Assembly: GCA_025928265.1 (NCBI GenBank)
Contig: JAICJV010000001.1
Location: 1 to 64,000 of the forward strand
Origin: Thermoleophilaceae bacterium
Lineage (GTDB): Bacteria; Actinomycetota; Thermoleophilia; Solirubrobacterales; Thermoleophilaceae
Direction: 5' to 3'
DNA: 64,000 nt
Made by a program: the position numbers and the translations under genes. A model generated the notes under the pieces. It had not been told where the DNA came from. It saw only the letters and a program-made list of their open reading frames with translations, and made no database searches. Every line of letters starts with the position of its first letter. The first letter of the stretch is position 1. This document shows, one piece after another, positions 17,853 through 26,692 of the stretch.

Positions 17853-19178
17853 ATGCCGGACGCCCTCCACGCGCAGGCACTCGACCTGTTCTCGTCGGGC
17901 CAGACCGCCGATGCGGTGACGCTGCTGCGGCGCTCGATCGGTGAGACCGTGGACCTCGACGCGTTCAACGACCTGGCCGTGATGCTGGCGGGCAGTGGCG
18001 ACGGGGACGCCGCGCGCGAGCTGCTGATGGCGCTCCGGCACGTCGACCCGGATCACGACGGGGCGGTCGAGAACCTGGCCGCGCTACGCGTCGAGGCCGC
18101 ACCGCCGGCCGGTGCGATGGACGACGCGCGTGCGCGCTTCCTCCAGGTCCTCGCCGACGCTCAGCAGGTGCGGCTCGCGGACAACCTCGACCATCTCTTC
18201 CATCCCAGCGGGCACCCGATCCCCGACCCGAGCGAGGCAGGCGCTCGCATCGCCGAGCAGCTCGCCGTGCTCGACCGCTGCGGCGCGGTCTGGCGCGGGC
18301 TCGGCGACGACAACAGCCGTGAGCTCCTGCTGCGCTACCTCGCCTACCGCGCGCTCGGCCCCGTGCACGTGCGGCTCGAGCTCGATCCGGTCGAGTACCG
18401 CGGAGCAGTGATCCAGCTCACCGTCCGGTGCCAGGCGCAGGCCGACGTGCTGTCGATGCGCGGGATGCCGCTCGAATGGCAGCTGCACCTCTACGACCTG
18501 TCGGCCGCCGGCTATCCGATGCAGGTGATCGGGAACCCGCTGCCGCTCGCCTCCACCTTCCTCTTCTCCCAGTACGCCTATCGCGACGAGCAGGTCCTCG
18601 CGCGGCCGAGGCCCGGCGACGTCGCGCTCGACGTGGGCGGCTGCTGGGGCGAGACGGCGCTGTGGCTGTCGCACGTCGTCGGGCCCGGCGGTCGCGTCCA
18701 CGCGTTCGAGCCGACGCCGTCGAACCGCAAGGTGTTCGCCAAGAACCTCGAGCTGAACCCGATGCCGGCGTCGCGCGTGACGATCTGGGACGCGCCCCTC
18801 TCGGACAGCGCCGGCGAGCGCCTCTTCGTGCGCGACGAGATCGCTGCCGGGGCGACGATGCGGACCGAGACGAGCGCCGAGACGTCGTGCGAGCTCGTGA
18901 CCGACACGATCGACGCGATGGTGGGGCGCGGCGACCTTCCGCGCGTGGACTTCATCAAGATCGACGTGGAGGGCGCCGACCTCGGCGTGCTCCAGGGCGC
19001 GGCGGAGACAATCAGGTCGTTCCGCCCGCGACTGGCGCTCGCCGCATACCACCGGCCCGAGGACCTGGCGACGCTGCCGGGCTACGTCGAGTCGCTGGGC
19101 GTGCCGTACCGCTGGTACATGCAGTGCTCGACCATGACCGAGGTCGACACCGTGCTGTTCGGCGTGCCCGTCGAATAG
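17853..19178 (+). CDS. FkbM-family methyltransferase with N-terminal TPR-like region
   Basis: SAM-dependent O-methyltransferase of 441 residues. The N-terminal 90 residues are helical and TPR-like (LHAQALDLFSSGQTADAVTL, with AFNDLAVMLAGSGDGDAARE following). A middle region (90-255) of unknown function is followed by the FkbM domain with LDVGGCWGETALWL (SAM motif I variant), VHAFEPTPSNRKVFAKNLEL and FIKIDVEGADLGVLQGA. FkbM enzymes methylate sugars or natural products. Followed ten bases later by the flavin oxidoreductase gene. Confidence 0.85.
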   Translation: MPDALHAQALDLFSSGQTADAVTLLRRSIGETVDLDAFNDLAVMLAGSGDGDAARELLMALRHVDPDHDGAVENLAALRVEAAPPAGAMDDARARFLQVLADAQQVRLADNLDHLFHPSGHPIPDPSEAGARIAEQLAVLDRCGAVWRGLGDDNSRELLLRYLAYRALGPVHVRLELDPVEYRGAVIQLTVRCQAQADVLSMRGMPLEWQLHLYDLSAAGYPMQVIGNPLPLASTFLFSQYAYRDEQVLARPRPGDVALDVGGCWGETALWLSHVVGPGGRVHAFEPTPSNRKVFAKNLELNPMPASRVTIWDAPLSDSAGERLFVRDEIAAGATMRTETSAETSCELVTDTIDAMVGRGDLPRVDFIKIDVEGADLGVLQGAAETIRSFRPRLALAAYHRPEDLATLPGYVESLGVPYRWYMQCSTMTEVDTVLFGVPVE

Positions 19179-19188
19179 GTTGCGGGCC

Positions 19189-19944
19189 ATGGCCGCGCGC
19201 CGTGGCATCTTCGTAGCACCGTTCGACGAGCTCAGCGAACCCGCGCTCGTGGCCGAGCTCGCGGCCGCCGCGGAGGCACGCGGCTGGGACGGCTTCTTCG
19301 TCTGGGACCACATTCGCTACTCGGCCCCCACGCGCGCGGTCGCGGATCCGTGGGTCACGCTCGCGGCAATCGCGACGGCCACGCAGCGCGTGAAGATCGG
19401 TCCGCTCGTCACGCCGCTGGCGCGCCGCCGTGTGCACAAGCTCGCGCGCGAGACCGTCACGCTCGACCGCCTCTCGCGCGGCCGGCTCGTGTTCGGCGCC
19501 GGGCTCGGCAGCGACCGCCACGGCGAGCTCGGACCGTTCGGCGAGGTGGAGGACCCGCGCGAGCGGGCGCGCCTGCTCGACGACGGCCTCGACCAGCTGG
19601 CGGCGTACTGGGGCGGCGAGTTCGAGCCTTCGCCCGTGCAGCGGCCGCGGATCCCGGTGTGGGTTGCCGCGCGCTACCCCAACCGCCGCCCGGTGCGGCG
19701 CGCCGCGCGCTGGGATGGGCTGTTCCCGATCGACCTCACCGGCCCCGACGCGCTCGCCGAGCTGGTGGGCGAGGTGCGCGAGCTGCGCCGCGACGAGAGC
19801 GGCCCGTTCGACTTCGTCGTCGACCACGACCCGGGCGAGGATGCCGCGCCGTGGGAGCAGGCCGGTGCCACGTGGTGCCTGACGCAGTTCGGCCAGTCGC
19901 CGCGCGAGGCCGACGTGCGCGCGGCGATCGACGCGGGCCCGTAG
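19189..19944 (+). CDS. LLM-class flavin-dependent oxidoreductase
   Basis: Luciferase-like monooxygenase fold protein of 251 residues, shorter than average. It starts RRGIFVAPFDELSEP, continues WDGFFVWDHIRY and LAAIATATQRVKIGPLVTPL, and has RETVTLDRLSRGRLVFGAGL followed by GSDRHGELGPFGE, all typical of the F420- or FMN-dependent LLM family. Substrate unknown. ATG 19189 fits the family start. Ten bases separate it from the FkbM gene. Confidence 0.88.
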   Translation: MAARRGIFVAPFDELSEPALVAELAAAAEARGWDGFFVWDHIRYSAPTRAVADPWVTLAAIATATQRVKIGPLVTPLARRRVHKLARETVTLDRLSRGRLVFGAGLGSDRHGELGPFGEVEDPRERARLLDDGLDQLAAYWGGEFEPSPVQRPRIPVWVAARYPNRRPVRRAARWDGLFPIDLTGPDALAELVGEVRELRRDESGPFDFVVDHDPGEDAAPWEQAGATWCLTQFGQSPREADVRAAIDAGP

Positions 19945-20001
19945 GTCCCAGGTCGCTAAGAGGACGCCGGTGGCAAGCCCGCTGGCCATGGGATACCGTC
20001 A

Positions 20002-20415
20002 ATGAGGATGGCGGCGGATGACCCCCTGACGACCGTGATCCAGGCGTTCGAGGAGTTCGAGTTCGGCCAGACGGACCTCGAGGACTACTTCAACCGCTGG
20101 TGGCACCCCGACGCCGTGATCGAGTCGGCCGACGGCGTCCCGATCGCCGGTCGCTACGAGGGCCTGGAGGGCTACCGCCGCTGGTTCGAGGACTCCTACG
20201 GCCCGTACTACGACGTCCGCCGCCACGTGGACTCGGTCAAGACCGAGGGCAGCACCGTGGTCATGCTGCTCACTATCAGCGGGCGCTCGCGCGAGGACGG
20301 CCTCGAGCTGGAGGTGCGGATCGGCAGCACATACGAGGTCGAGGACGGCCGCATCAAGCGGTTGAACGTGTACGTCGGCCACGAGCGAGCGCTCCTGGCC
20401 GGCGGGACCGCGTAG
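20002..20415 (+). CDS. SnoaL-like (NTF2-fold) protein
   Basis: Protein of 137 residues with the cone-shaped NTF2/SnoaL fold pattern: an N-terminal helix FEEFEFGQTDLEDYFNRWWH, DAVIESADG, GRYEGLEGYRRWFEDSYG and a C-terminal sheet ending IKRLNVYVGHERALL. Such proteins are small isomerases, hydrolases or binding proteins; no catalytic residues can be assigned. A second in-frame ATG at 20008 is equally possible. It ends 12 bases from the convergent acyl-CoA dehydrogenase gene and marks the left edge of the catabolic island. Confidence 0.8.
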   Translation: MRMAADDPLTTVIQAFEEFEFGQTDLEDYFNRWWHPDAVIESADGVPIAGRYEGLEGYRRWFEDSYGPYYDVRRHVDSVKTEGSTVVMLLTISGRSREDGLELEVRIGSTYEVEDGRIKRLNVYVGHERALLAGGTA

Positions 20416-20427
20416 CGCCCGCCGGCG

Positions 20428-21612
20428 TCAGGCGAACGCCCGCACGCCGGTGACCGCGTGCCCGATCACGAGTGTGTGCACCTCGCTGGTGCCCTCGTAC
20501 GTGAGCACCGACTCGAGGTTGTTGGCGTGGCGCATGACGGGGTACTCGGAGCTGATCCCGTTGGCGCCGAGAATGGTTCGCGCCTCGCGGGCGATGGTCA
20601 GCGCCTCGCGGACGTTGTTGAGCTTGCCGAAGCTCACCTGCTCCGGAGTGATCTCGCCCGCGTCCTTCAGCCGGCCGAGCTGCAACGCGACGAGCGCGGC
20701 CTTGTTCAGCTCGAGCGTCATGTTCGCCAGCTTCTCCTGGGTGAGCTGGAAGCCGGCGATCGGCTTGCCGAAGGCGACGCGCGACTTCGCGTACTCGATC
20801 GCGGTCTCGAGGCAGGTGCGCGCCGCGCCGACCGCGCCCCAGACGATCCCGTAGCGCGCCTCGCTGAGGCACGACAGCGGGCCGCCGAGGCCGCGCGCCC
20901 CTGGGAGCATGGCCGACTCCGGCAGCCGGCAGTCCTCGAGGATCAGCTCGGAGGTGATCGACGCACGCAGCGAGAGCTTGCGGTGGATGTCCTGCGTCGA
21001 GAAGCCGGGCGTGCCGCGCGGGACGACGAAGCCGCGCACGCCGTCGTCGGTGCGCGCCCACACGACCGCCACGTCGGCCAGGCCGCCGTTCGTGATCCAC
21101 ATCTTGGTGCCGTTCAGGATCCAGTCGCCGCCGTCGCGGCGCGCGGCTGTCTTCATCGCCGCCGGGTCGCTGCCGGCATCCGGCTCGGTGAGGCCGAAGC
21201 AGCCGATCGCGTCGCCCGCGGCCATCCGCGGCAGCCACTCCTGCTTCTGCTCCTCCGACCCGTACTTCCAGATCGGGAACATCGCCAGCGAGCCCTGCAC
21301 CGAGACGAAGCTGCGCAGGCCGCTGTCGACGGCCTCGAGCTCGCGGCACGCGACGCCGTAGCTCACGGCGCTGGCGCCGGCGCAGCCGTAGCCCTCGAGG
21401 TGCATCCCCAGGAGGCCGAGCCGCCCGAGCTCCGGGCCCAGCTCGCGCGGCAGGTAGCCCTCCATGTACCACTCCTCGATCTCGGGGAGCACACGGTCGG
21501 CGGCGAAGCGCTGGATCGTCTCGGCGAGCATGAGCTGCTCGTGGTCGAGCATCCGGTTGACGCCGAGGAAGTCGGCGGCGCTGACGGCGGGCGCGGCCGT
21601 TGTCGCGGTCAT
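20428..21612 (-). CDS. Acyl-CoA dehydrogenase, glutaryl-CoA dehydrogenase-like
   Basis: FAD flavoprotein of 394 residues that would oxidise (and perhaps decarboxylate) an acyl-CoA. It has YGCAGASAVSYG and ELEAVDSGLRSFVSVQ, where the Arg matches the carboxylate-binding Arg of glutaryl-CoA dehydrogenases, FGLTEPDAGSDPAAM for FAD, and the catalytic Glu in LTYEGTSEVHTLVIG, with the C-terminal ending VTGVRAF of that subgroup. ATG 21612 overlaps the nitrilase stop (ATGA). It is the last gene of a seven-gene operon starting at the CoxG-like gene, and links the island to CoA-level oxidation of a dicarboxylic fragment. Confidence 0.88.
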   Translation of the reverse strand: MTATTAAPAVSAADFLGVNRMLDHEQLMLAETIQRFAADRVLPEIEEWYMEGYLPRELGPELGRLGLLGMHLEGYGCAGASAVSYGVACRELEAVDSGLRSFVSVQGSLAMFPIWKYGSEEQKQEWLPRMAAGDAIGCFGLTEPDAGSDPAAMKTAARRDGGDWILNGTKMWITNGGLADVAVVWARTDDGVRGFVVPRGTPGFSTQDIHRKLSLRASITSELILEDCRLPESAMLPGARGLGGPLSCLSEARYGIVWGAVGAARTCLETAIEYAKSRVAFGKPIAGFQLTQEKLANMTLELNKAALVALQLGRLKDAGEITPEQVSFGKLNNVREALTIAREARTILGANGISSEYPVMRHANNLESVLTYEGTSEVHTLVIGHAVTGVRAFA

Positions 21613-22487
21613 GGGAAGGCCTCCTGCTTCGACTTTTGAGCGGCGGGCCGCAGCGATAGGTCGTACACGTCGGTCCGGCGGTCGGCACGCGGGCGGATCA
21701 GCGGGTCGCGGACCTGCGCCGCCTGGGCGGCCGCGAGGTCGATCGTGGCCACGTCGAGCGCCGGCTGGCTGCCGGGCAGCGGGCCCGTGGCAACCTTGCC
21801 GAACGGGTCGGCGATGAGCGACGACCCGAGGAACTCCAGGTCGCCGTTCGACCCGGCCTGCGACGCGCACGCGATGAAGACCTGGCTCAGGTTGGCCTGC
21901 ACGACAGCGCCGAGCGCCTGCGGCGCGAGCCCGTGGGCGTCCCAGCGCTCGCGGTCGAATCCGGTCACCCACGCGGTGGGAACGCAGATCAGCTCGGCGC
22001 CCTCGAGCGCGAGCAGGCGGACGGTCTCGACGAAGCGCAGGTCGTAGCAGACGCACAGCCCCACGGTGCCGAACGGCAGCTCCGCCACCGGCAGCCCGAG
22101 GTCGCCGGGCTCGAAAGCGAGCTTCTCCTGGCGGAAGAGGTGCAGCTTGCGGTAGTGGAGCAGCGGCCCGTCGGGACCCACGATCACGGCGGTGTTGTAG
22201 AGCCGGTCGCCGTCGCGCTCGCAGAACCCGCCCGCCACGTAGCCGCCGGCGTCGGCGGCCACGTCCGTCCACGCCTCGACCGTCGGCCCGTCGAGCGGCT
22301 CCGCCACGTCCGGCAGCCGCTCGCGGCCGGCGACGTAACCCGGCACGATCAGCTCGGGGAGTACCACCAGCTGCGCGCCGCGGCCGAACGCCTCGCGCGC
22401 GGTCGCCACGCTGAGCGCGCGATTCTCCTCCGCGGCGTACGGCCGCCCGGTGACCTGCGCCAGCGCGATCGCGAGCTCGCGCGTCAC
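21609..22487 (-). CDS. Carbon-nitrogen hydrolase (nitrilase superfamily)
   Basis: Amidase- or N-carbamoylase-like enzyme of 292 residues. The Glu-Lys-Cys triad is visible: VVLPELIVPGY (Glu), HYRKLHLF (Lys) and VGLCVCYDLRF (the second Cys, in CYDLRF, is the expected nucleophile). It should hydrolyse a non-peptide C-N bond of a ring-opened intermediate. GTG 22487 overlaps the bicupin stop by four bases. Both neighbours overlap, so it is firmly in the operon. Confidence 0.9.
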   Translation of the reverse strand: MTRELAIALAQVTGRPYAAEENRALSVATAREAFGRGAQLVVLPELIVPGYVAGRERLPDVAEPLDGPTVEAWTDVAADAGGYVAGGFCERDGDRLYNTAVIVGPDGPLLHYRKLHLFRQEKLAFEPGDLGLPVAELPFGTVGLCVCYDLRFVETVRLLALEGAELICVPTAWVTGFDRERWDAHGLAPQALGAVVQANLSQVFIACASQAGSNGDLEFLGSSLIADPFGKVATGPLPGSQPALDVATIDLAAAQAAQVRDPLIRPRADRRTDVYDLSLRPAAQKSKQEAFP

Positions 22488-23251
22488 GACTCGCCTGCGG
22501 GCAGCACGCCCGCGATCTCGAGCATCCGCACGTCGGCCGGGCACGGGCCGCCGACGCTGACGATCGCCTCGCCGCGGTCCGCCCTCACGCGGTGTTCCAC
22601 GGCCGGCGGCACCTGGATCGCCTGGCCGGCCTCGAACTCGCGGATGAACCCGTGCGTGAGGTCCTCGACGGTCCCTCGCCCGGAGAGGATGTAGATCGTG
22701 TCCTCGGACTCCATGTGCGCGTGGGGCACGTTCTCCTCACCCGGCTGCATGCTCACGTAGTTCATGTTCGCGTTGCGGGCCCCGGCGCCGAGCCAGACGA
22801 CGAGCCGCGCGTCGCTCGCGATCATCGGCAGCATGACGTCCGGGCGGTCGCGGTGGAAGAGCCTGATGCCGGTGTCGTCGCCGGCGGGAGCGCCGGCGGG
22901 CGCGCCGTCGTACAGCGCGGGGTCCGGTGGCGACGGGCCCCCGATCAGCTCGAGCCCCTGGGGCCCGGCCTCGAAGACGTACTCGCTGCCCGGCGCGACG
23001 TGCACCATCGCGCCCTCGGTGAGGTCGTGCCGGGCGACGCGCCCGCCGCCGGCGATGACGTAGTAGACGGCCTCGCCGGCATGGTGCTGAGGTCGCGTGC
23101 GCGCGCCCGCGCCGAGTGAGACGAGGTGCATCGAGCGCATCTGCGCGCCCACGCCCGGCCAGACGAGCGCCCGGGCGCTGCCGTGACCATCGACGAGATC
23201 GAGCACGCGGCCCTCCGGGCCCAGGACCTGGATGCCCTCGGCGGCGTTCAT
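22484..23251 (-). CDS. Bicupin protein
   Basis: Two cupin domains in 255 residues: N-terminal about 40-105 (PQHHAGEAVYYVIAGGGRV) and C-terminal about 165-245 (PHAHMESEDTIYILSGRGTV, with VPPAVEHRV later). The C-terminal half keeps the HxHxxxE and later His metal ligands. (S)-ureidoglycine aminohydrolase and several ring-cleaving enzymes are bicupins, but similarity is not close enough to name one. Start ATG 23251 overlaps the preceding small cupin stop (ATGA). Confidence 0.82.
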   Translation of the reverse strand: MNAAEGIQVLGPEGRVLDLVDGHGSARALVWPGVGAQMRSMHLVSLGAGARTRPQHHAGEAVYYVIAGGGRVARHDLTEGAMVHVAPGSEYVFEAGPQGLELIGGPSPPDPALYDGAPAGAPAGDDTGIRLFHRDRPDVMLPMIASDARLVVWLGAGARNANMNYVSMQPGEENVPHAHMESEDTIYILSGRGTVEDLTHGFIREFEAGQAIQVPPAVEHRVRADRGEAIVSVGGPCPADVRMLEIAGVLPAGES

Positions 23252-23601
23252 CGCGGCCCCCGCTTCATGACGGTGTACGCATCGCCGCTCTCGCGGCGCG
23301 GCACGATGATCGCGAGGAAGCGCGCGCCCGCGGGTCCCGCGCGCAGGCCGTGCGCGACGTTGGGCGCGACCACCGACCACTCGCCCGGGCCGAGGCGCTC
23401 GGTCCGCCCGTCGACGGTGAACTCGACCTGTCCGGCGTCGATCAGCGTGATCTGCTCCTGGGGATGGTTGTGGGTCGGGAAGACCGCGCCCGGCTCGAAC
23501 TCGTAGCGGGTGACGGTCGCGCCCTCGCTGTCGAACGCGCGCCGCCGCACGCCCGGCCACGGCTCGTCTGCGGCGATCGCGTCGAAGCGTCCCGTGCTCA
23601 T
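23248..23601 (-). CDS. Small single-domain cupin
   Basis: Cupin of 117 residues with a conserved metal site: PTHNHPQEQITLIDAGQVEF (His, His, Glu-like Gln) and APNVAHGLRAGPAGARFLAI (His). It could be an isomerase, dioxygenase or binding protein. Genes on both sides overlap by four bases (ATGA), and the cyclase-family gene is directly upstream. Confidence 0.82.
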   Translation of the reverse strand: MSTGRFDAIAADEPWPGVRRRAFDSEGATVTRYEFEPGAVFPTHNHPQEQITLIDAGQVEFTVDGRTERLGPGEWSVVAPNVAHGLRAGPAGARFLAIIVPRRESGDAYTVMKRGPR

Positions 23602-24350
23602 TCGTCGAGGAACGCGACCACGCGGCAGGGCGACGCCTCGCCGCCCTCGATCGGGATCGGGAAGGCGCCGATGAGGCAGCGCCGGTTGAGTGCCTGCTCG
23701 ATGTCGCCGCCCATGTTCTCCACGTGCGTGACGCCCGCCCGGAACGGCACCTTGTGCATCACGAAGATGTCCTCGGGCGGAAACTCGTCGTCGACGCTGC
23801 GGCCGATCTTCTTCTCGTAGGCGCGCGCGGCGTCGGCGCGCTTGTAGCGGATGCTTGTGTTCATCGGGTGGTCGCCCGAGGCGCAGTCGAAGCCGGTCCA
23901 GGCGAACTGCATCTCCGCGACCCACTCGGCGAACTCGCGGTCGCCGCCGGGGTGGCGCAGGAAGTAGCGCTCCTCGTCCTCCTCCGGGCGGCCATTGAAG
24001 AAGCGGTGGTAGCCAGTGTGGTAGATCAGGATGTCGCCCTTCTGCACCTCCATGCGGTCGGTGATGTGGTGCGGCTTGATCACCGACCAGTCCTCGACCT
24101 CGTCCGAGATGTCGACGATCACGCCCGGGCGGCAGAGCTGGTCGATCGGAACCGAGGCGATGTCGGCTCCGCCCGAGATGATGTGCATCTCGCCGTCGTA
24201 GTGGGTGCCCGCGTGAAGCGGCGTCTCGAGGTACTGCGAGACGATCCCGTTGGTGGCGTGGCGCTGGAAGTACGACAGCTTCGGCGACGGGTAACCGACC
24301 CATCCCGGCGTGTGGATCGAGAACTTGTGCGTCAGGTCGATGGGCTTCAT
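23598..24350 (-). CDS. Cyclase-family hydrolase (kynurenine formamidase-like)
   Basis: Metal-dependent hydrolase of 250 residues (PF04199-type). It has the hallmark HAGTHYDGEMHI (HxGTHxDxxxH) near residue 47 and DILIYHTGY, with DHPMNTS later. Family members hydrolyse N-formylkynurenine, isatin or cyclic amides, so a ring-opening or deformylation step after hydroxylation by the adjacent molybdoenzyme is plausible. ATG 24350 overlaps the stop of the large-subunit gene. Confidence 0.87.
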   Translation of the reverse strand: MKPIDLTHKFSIHTPGWVGYPSPKLSYFQRHATNGIVSQYLETPLHAGTHYDGEMHIISGGADIASVPIDQLCRPGVIVDISDEVEDWSVIKPHHITDRMEVQKGDILIYHTGYHRFFNGRPEEDEERYFLRHPGGDREFAEWVAEMQFAWTGFDCASGDHPMNTSIRYKRADAARAYEKKIGRSVDDEFPPEDIFVMHKVPFRAGVTHVENMGGDIEQALNRRCLIGAFPIPIEGGEASPCRVVAFLDE

Positions 24351-26692
24351 CCGGTTCTCTCGAGCTCCTTTGGGTGTTCGGCGGCCCCCGCCATCCGAAG
24401 GACCCGCTCCGGGGTGAGCGGTAGTGCGGTGGCGTCGCTGCCCAGCGCGTCCGACAGGGCGTTGGCGATGACGGCGCCCGCCGCTGCGGTTCCGCCCTCG
24501 CCCGCGCCCTTCACGCCGAGCGGGTTGAGCGGCGTGGGGGCGTCCTCGGTCACGAGGACCCGCACGGGTGGCACCTCGCCGGCGGTGGGCAGCAGATAGT
24601 CCATGAACGAGCCGGCCACGAGCTGCCCGCTCGCGTCGTAGGCGAACTCCTCGAGCAGCGCTCCTCCCAGCCCCTGCGCGACGCCACCCACGATCTGGCC
24701 CTCGACCAGCTTCGGATTGATCGCGCGGCCCACGTCGTAGGTGACGGCGTAGCGGTGGATCTCCATGCCGCCCGTGTCGGTGTCGACCTCGAGCGCCACG
24801 CAGTGCAGGCCGTACGGGAACGCCATGTCCGGCGAGTCGAAGTGAGCCTCCTCCTCGAGGTCCGGCTCGCCCGCCAGATCGGCGAGCGGGACGCCGACCG
24901 CGGGCGCGCCGCGGGCGACCACGCGGTCGCCGCTGATGGTGAGATCGTCCGGCGACACCTCGAGCCGCTCCGCCGCGAGCTCGAGCAGCCGCCCTCGCAG
25001 CACGTCCGCGGCGCGCGCCACCGCGCTGCCGCCGAGCATCGACGCGCGGCTGCCGAACGAGCCCATCCCCTCCGGCACCGTGTCGGTGTCGCCGTGCCGG
25101 ACCGTGACGTCGTCGTAGCTCACGCCCAGCGTCTCGGCGCACACCTGCGCCAGGACCGTGTCCACCCCCTGGCCGACGGAAGCGGATCCGACATGCACCA
25201 CCGTCTCACCGTCAGCGTCGAGGCCCACGCGCGCGTACTCCCAGCGCGCGATACCGCTCTTCTCGACGAAGTAGCCGACTCCCAGCCCACGCCGGCGCCC
25301 GTGACTCGCCCCCTCGGCGCGCCAGCGCAGCATCTCGTCGTAGCCGAACGTGCGCAGGCCCTTGTCGAGGAGCAGCCCGTAGTCGCCGCTGTCGAACACG
25401 ACCGGGTGGCCGTCGGTGTGCGTGCCGACCTCGTACGGCATGGCGTCGGCGGCGATCAGGTTCTGCCGGCGCAGGTCGGCGGGGTCGCGCCCGAGCCGGC
25501 GCGCCGCGATGTCGATCATGCGCTCGCGCACGAAGTTGGCCTCGTAGCGCCCCGGGGCGCGGTAGGTGCCCGCCGGTGTCTTGTTGGTGAGCACCTGGCG
25601 CGCGGTGCAGTCGTAGGCGTCCCAGCGGTAGGGACCGGGGAGCAGCGCGGCGGTCATGCCGGGAACGACCGAGCCGTGGGTGCGGACGTACGCGCCGGTG
25701 TTCATCACGAAGCGGTCGCGCATGGCGAGCAGCGTGCCGTCGGCGCGCAGCGCGACCTCCACGTCGTGGACCTGCTCGCGCGAGTGGTTGAGCGCGCGCA
25801 GGTTCTCCTCGCGGTCCTCCGTCCACGCGACGGGCCGGCGCAGGCGCGCGGCGCACCACGGCACGATGAAGTCCTCGGGGTAGAACTCGCCGCGGCCGCC
25901 GAAGCCGCCGCCCACGTCGAGCTCGATGAACCGGACCTGCTCCTCGCCGAGGCCGAGCATGCGGGCGAGTATCCGGCGGTTGGTGTGGACGACCTTGGCC
26001 GCGCCCCACACCGTCAGCCGGCCGCTGCCCGGATCGAGCTCGGCGAGCAGGCCGCGCGGCTCGAGCGGCACGGCCCCGTGGCGCTGGCAGCTCAACCGCT
26101 CGCGTACGACCACGTCGGCCTCGGCGAACGCCGCATCGGCGTCGCCCCAGGCGATGTGGATCTCGCCCGCGAGGTTGGATTCGAGCGTGTCGTGCAGGCG
26201 GGTGGTGTCCGCATCGGCCGCCGTCCACGGATCGAGCACGGGCTCGAGCGGCTCGTACTCGACGTCGATCGACGACAGCGCGTCCTCGGCCGCGTAGCGC
26301 GAGCTGGCGATCACGGCGGCGACCGGCTCGCCGGAGTAGCGCACGACGCCGTCGGCGAACGGCGGCTGTAGCGCGAGCTCCATTCCCGGCAGCGGATACA
26401 TGCGCATCGGGATGCGCGGGAGCGGCTGCGGGAGGTCGCGGCTCGTGACCACGTCCACCACGTGCGGATCCGCCTGAGCCGTGCTCGCGTCGATCGCCGT
26501 GATGCGCGCGTGCGCGTGCGGGCTCCTCAATACGGCGAGGTGCAGCGCGTCCGGTCGCTGCAGGTCGTCCACGAAGCAGCTCCGGCCGGTGAGCAGCGGC
26601 AGATCCTCCTTGCGCGGCAGCGAGCGCCCGATGACAGCGGCGCCGTCCGCCGGCGCGTCCCGCGCCACGGCGTGCGTGGCGCGAGCTACCAC
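24347..26692 (-). CDS. Molybdenum hydroxylase large subunit 1 (XDH/aldehyde oxidase family)
   Basis: Molybdopterin-cytosine-dinucleotide-type catalytic subunit of 781 residues, expected to hydroxylate an N-heterocycle or aldehyde with electrons leaving through 2Fe-2S and FAD subunits. It begins with the usual GRSLPRKEDLPLLTGRSCFV, has DVGGGFGGRGEFYPEDF, GTYRAPGRYEANFVRERM, SVGQGVDT and the catalytic Glu in GVKGAGEGGT. It lacks the AYRCSFR loop of CO dehydrogenases. It forms a subgroup with large subunits 2 and 3 (shared GRGEFYPEDF or GARGEFYPED motifs). GTG 26692 overlaps the CoxG-like gene by seven bases. No small or medium subunit is in this operon. Confidence 0.92.
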   Translation of the reverse strand: MVARATHAVARDAPADGAAVIGRSLPRKEDLPLLTGRSCFVDDLQRPDALHLAVLRSPHAHARITAIDASTAQADPHVVDVVTSRDLPQPLPRIPMRMYPLPGMELALQPPFADGVVRYSGEPVAAVIASSRYAAEDALSSIDVEYEPLEPVLDPWTAADADTTRLHDTLESNLAGEIHIAWGDADAAFAEADVVVRERLSCQRHGAVPLEPRGLLAELDPGSGRLTVWGAAKVVHTNRRILARMLGLGEEQVRFIELDVGGGFGGRGEFYPEDFIVPWCAARLRRPVAWTEDREENLRALNHSREQVHDVEVALRADGTLLAMRDRFVMNTGAYVRTHGSVVPGMTAALLPGPYRWDAYDCTARQVLTNKTPAGTYRAPGRYEANFVRERMIDIAARRLGRDPADLRRQNLIAADAMPYEVGTHTDGHPVVFDSGDYGLLLDKGLRTFGYDEMLRWRAEGASHGRRRGLGVGYFVEKSGIARWEYARVGLDADGETVVHVGSASVGQGVDTVLAQVCAETLGVSYDDVTVRHGDTDTVPEGMGSFGSRASMLGGSAVARAADVLRGRLLELAAERLEVSPDDLTISGDRVVARGAPAVGVPLADLAGEPDLEEEAHFDSPDMAFPYGLHCVALEVDTDTGGMEIHRYAVTYDVGRAINPKLVEGQIVGGVAQGLGGALLEEFAYDASGQLVAGSFMDYLLPTAGEVPPVRVLVTEDAPTPLNPLGVKGAGEGGTAAAGAVIANALSDALGSDATALPLTPERVLRMAGAAEHPKELERTG

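Noticed and set aside
14661-18056. Very long open frame on the minus strand opposite the TetR-hydrolase-phosphatase genes
   Set aside because: The composition is Arg/His/Ala-rich, as expected from the antisense of GC-rich coding DNA. The plus-strand genes have clear domains and proper start and stop overlaps.
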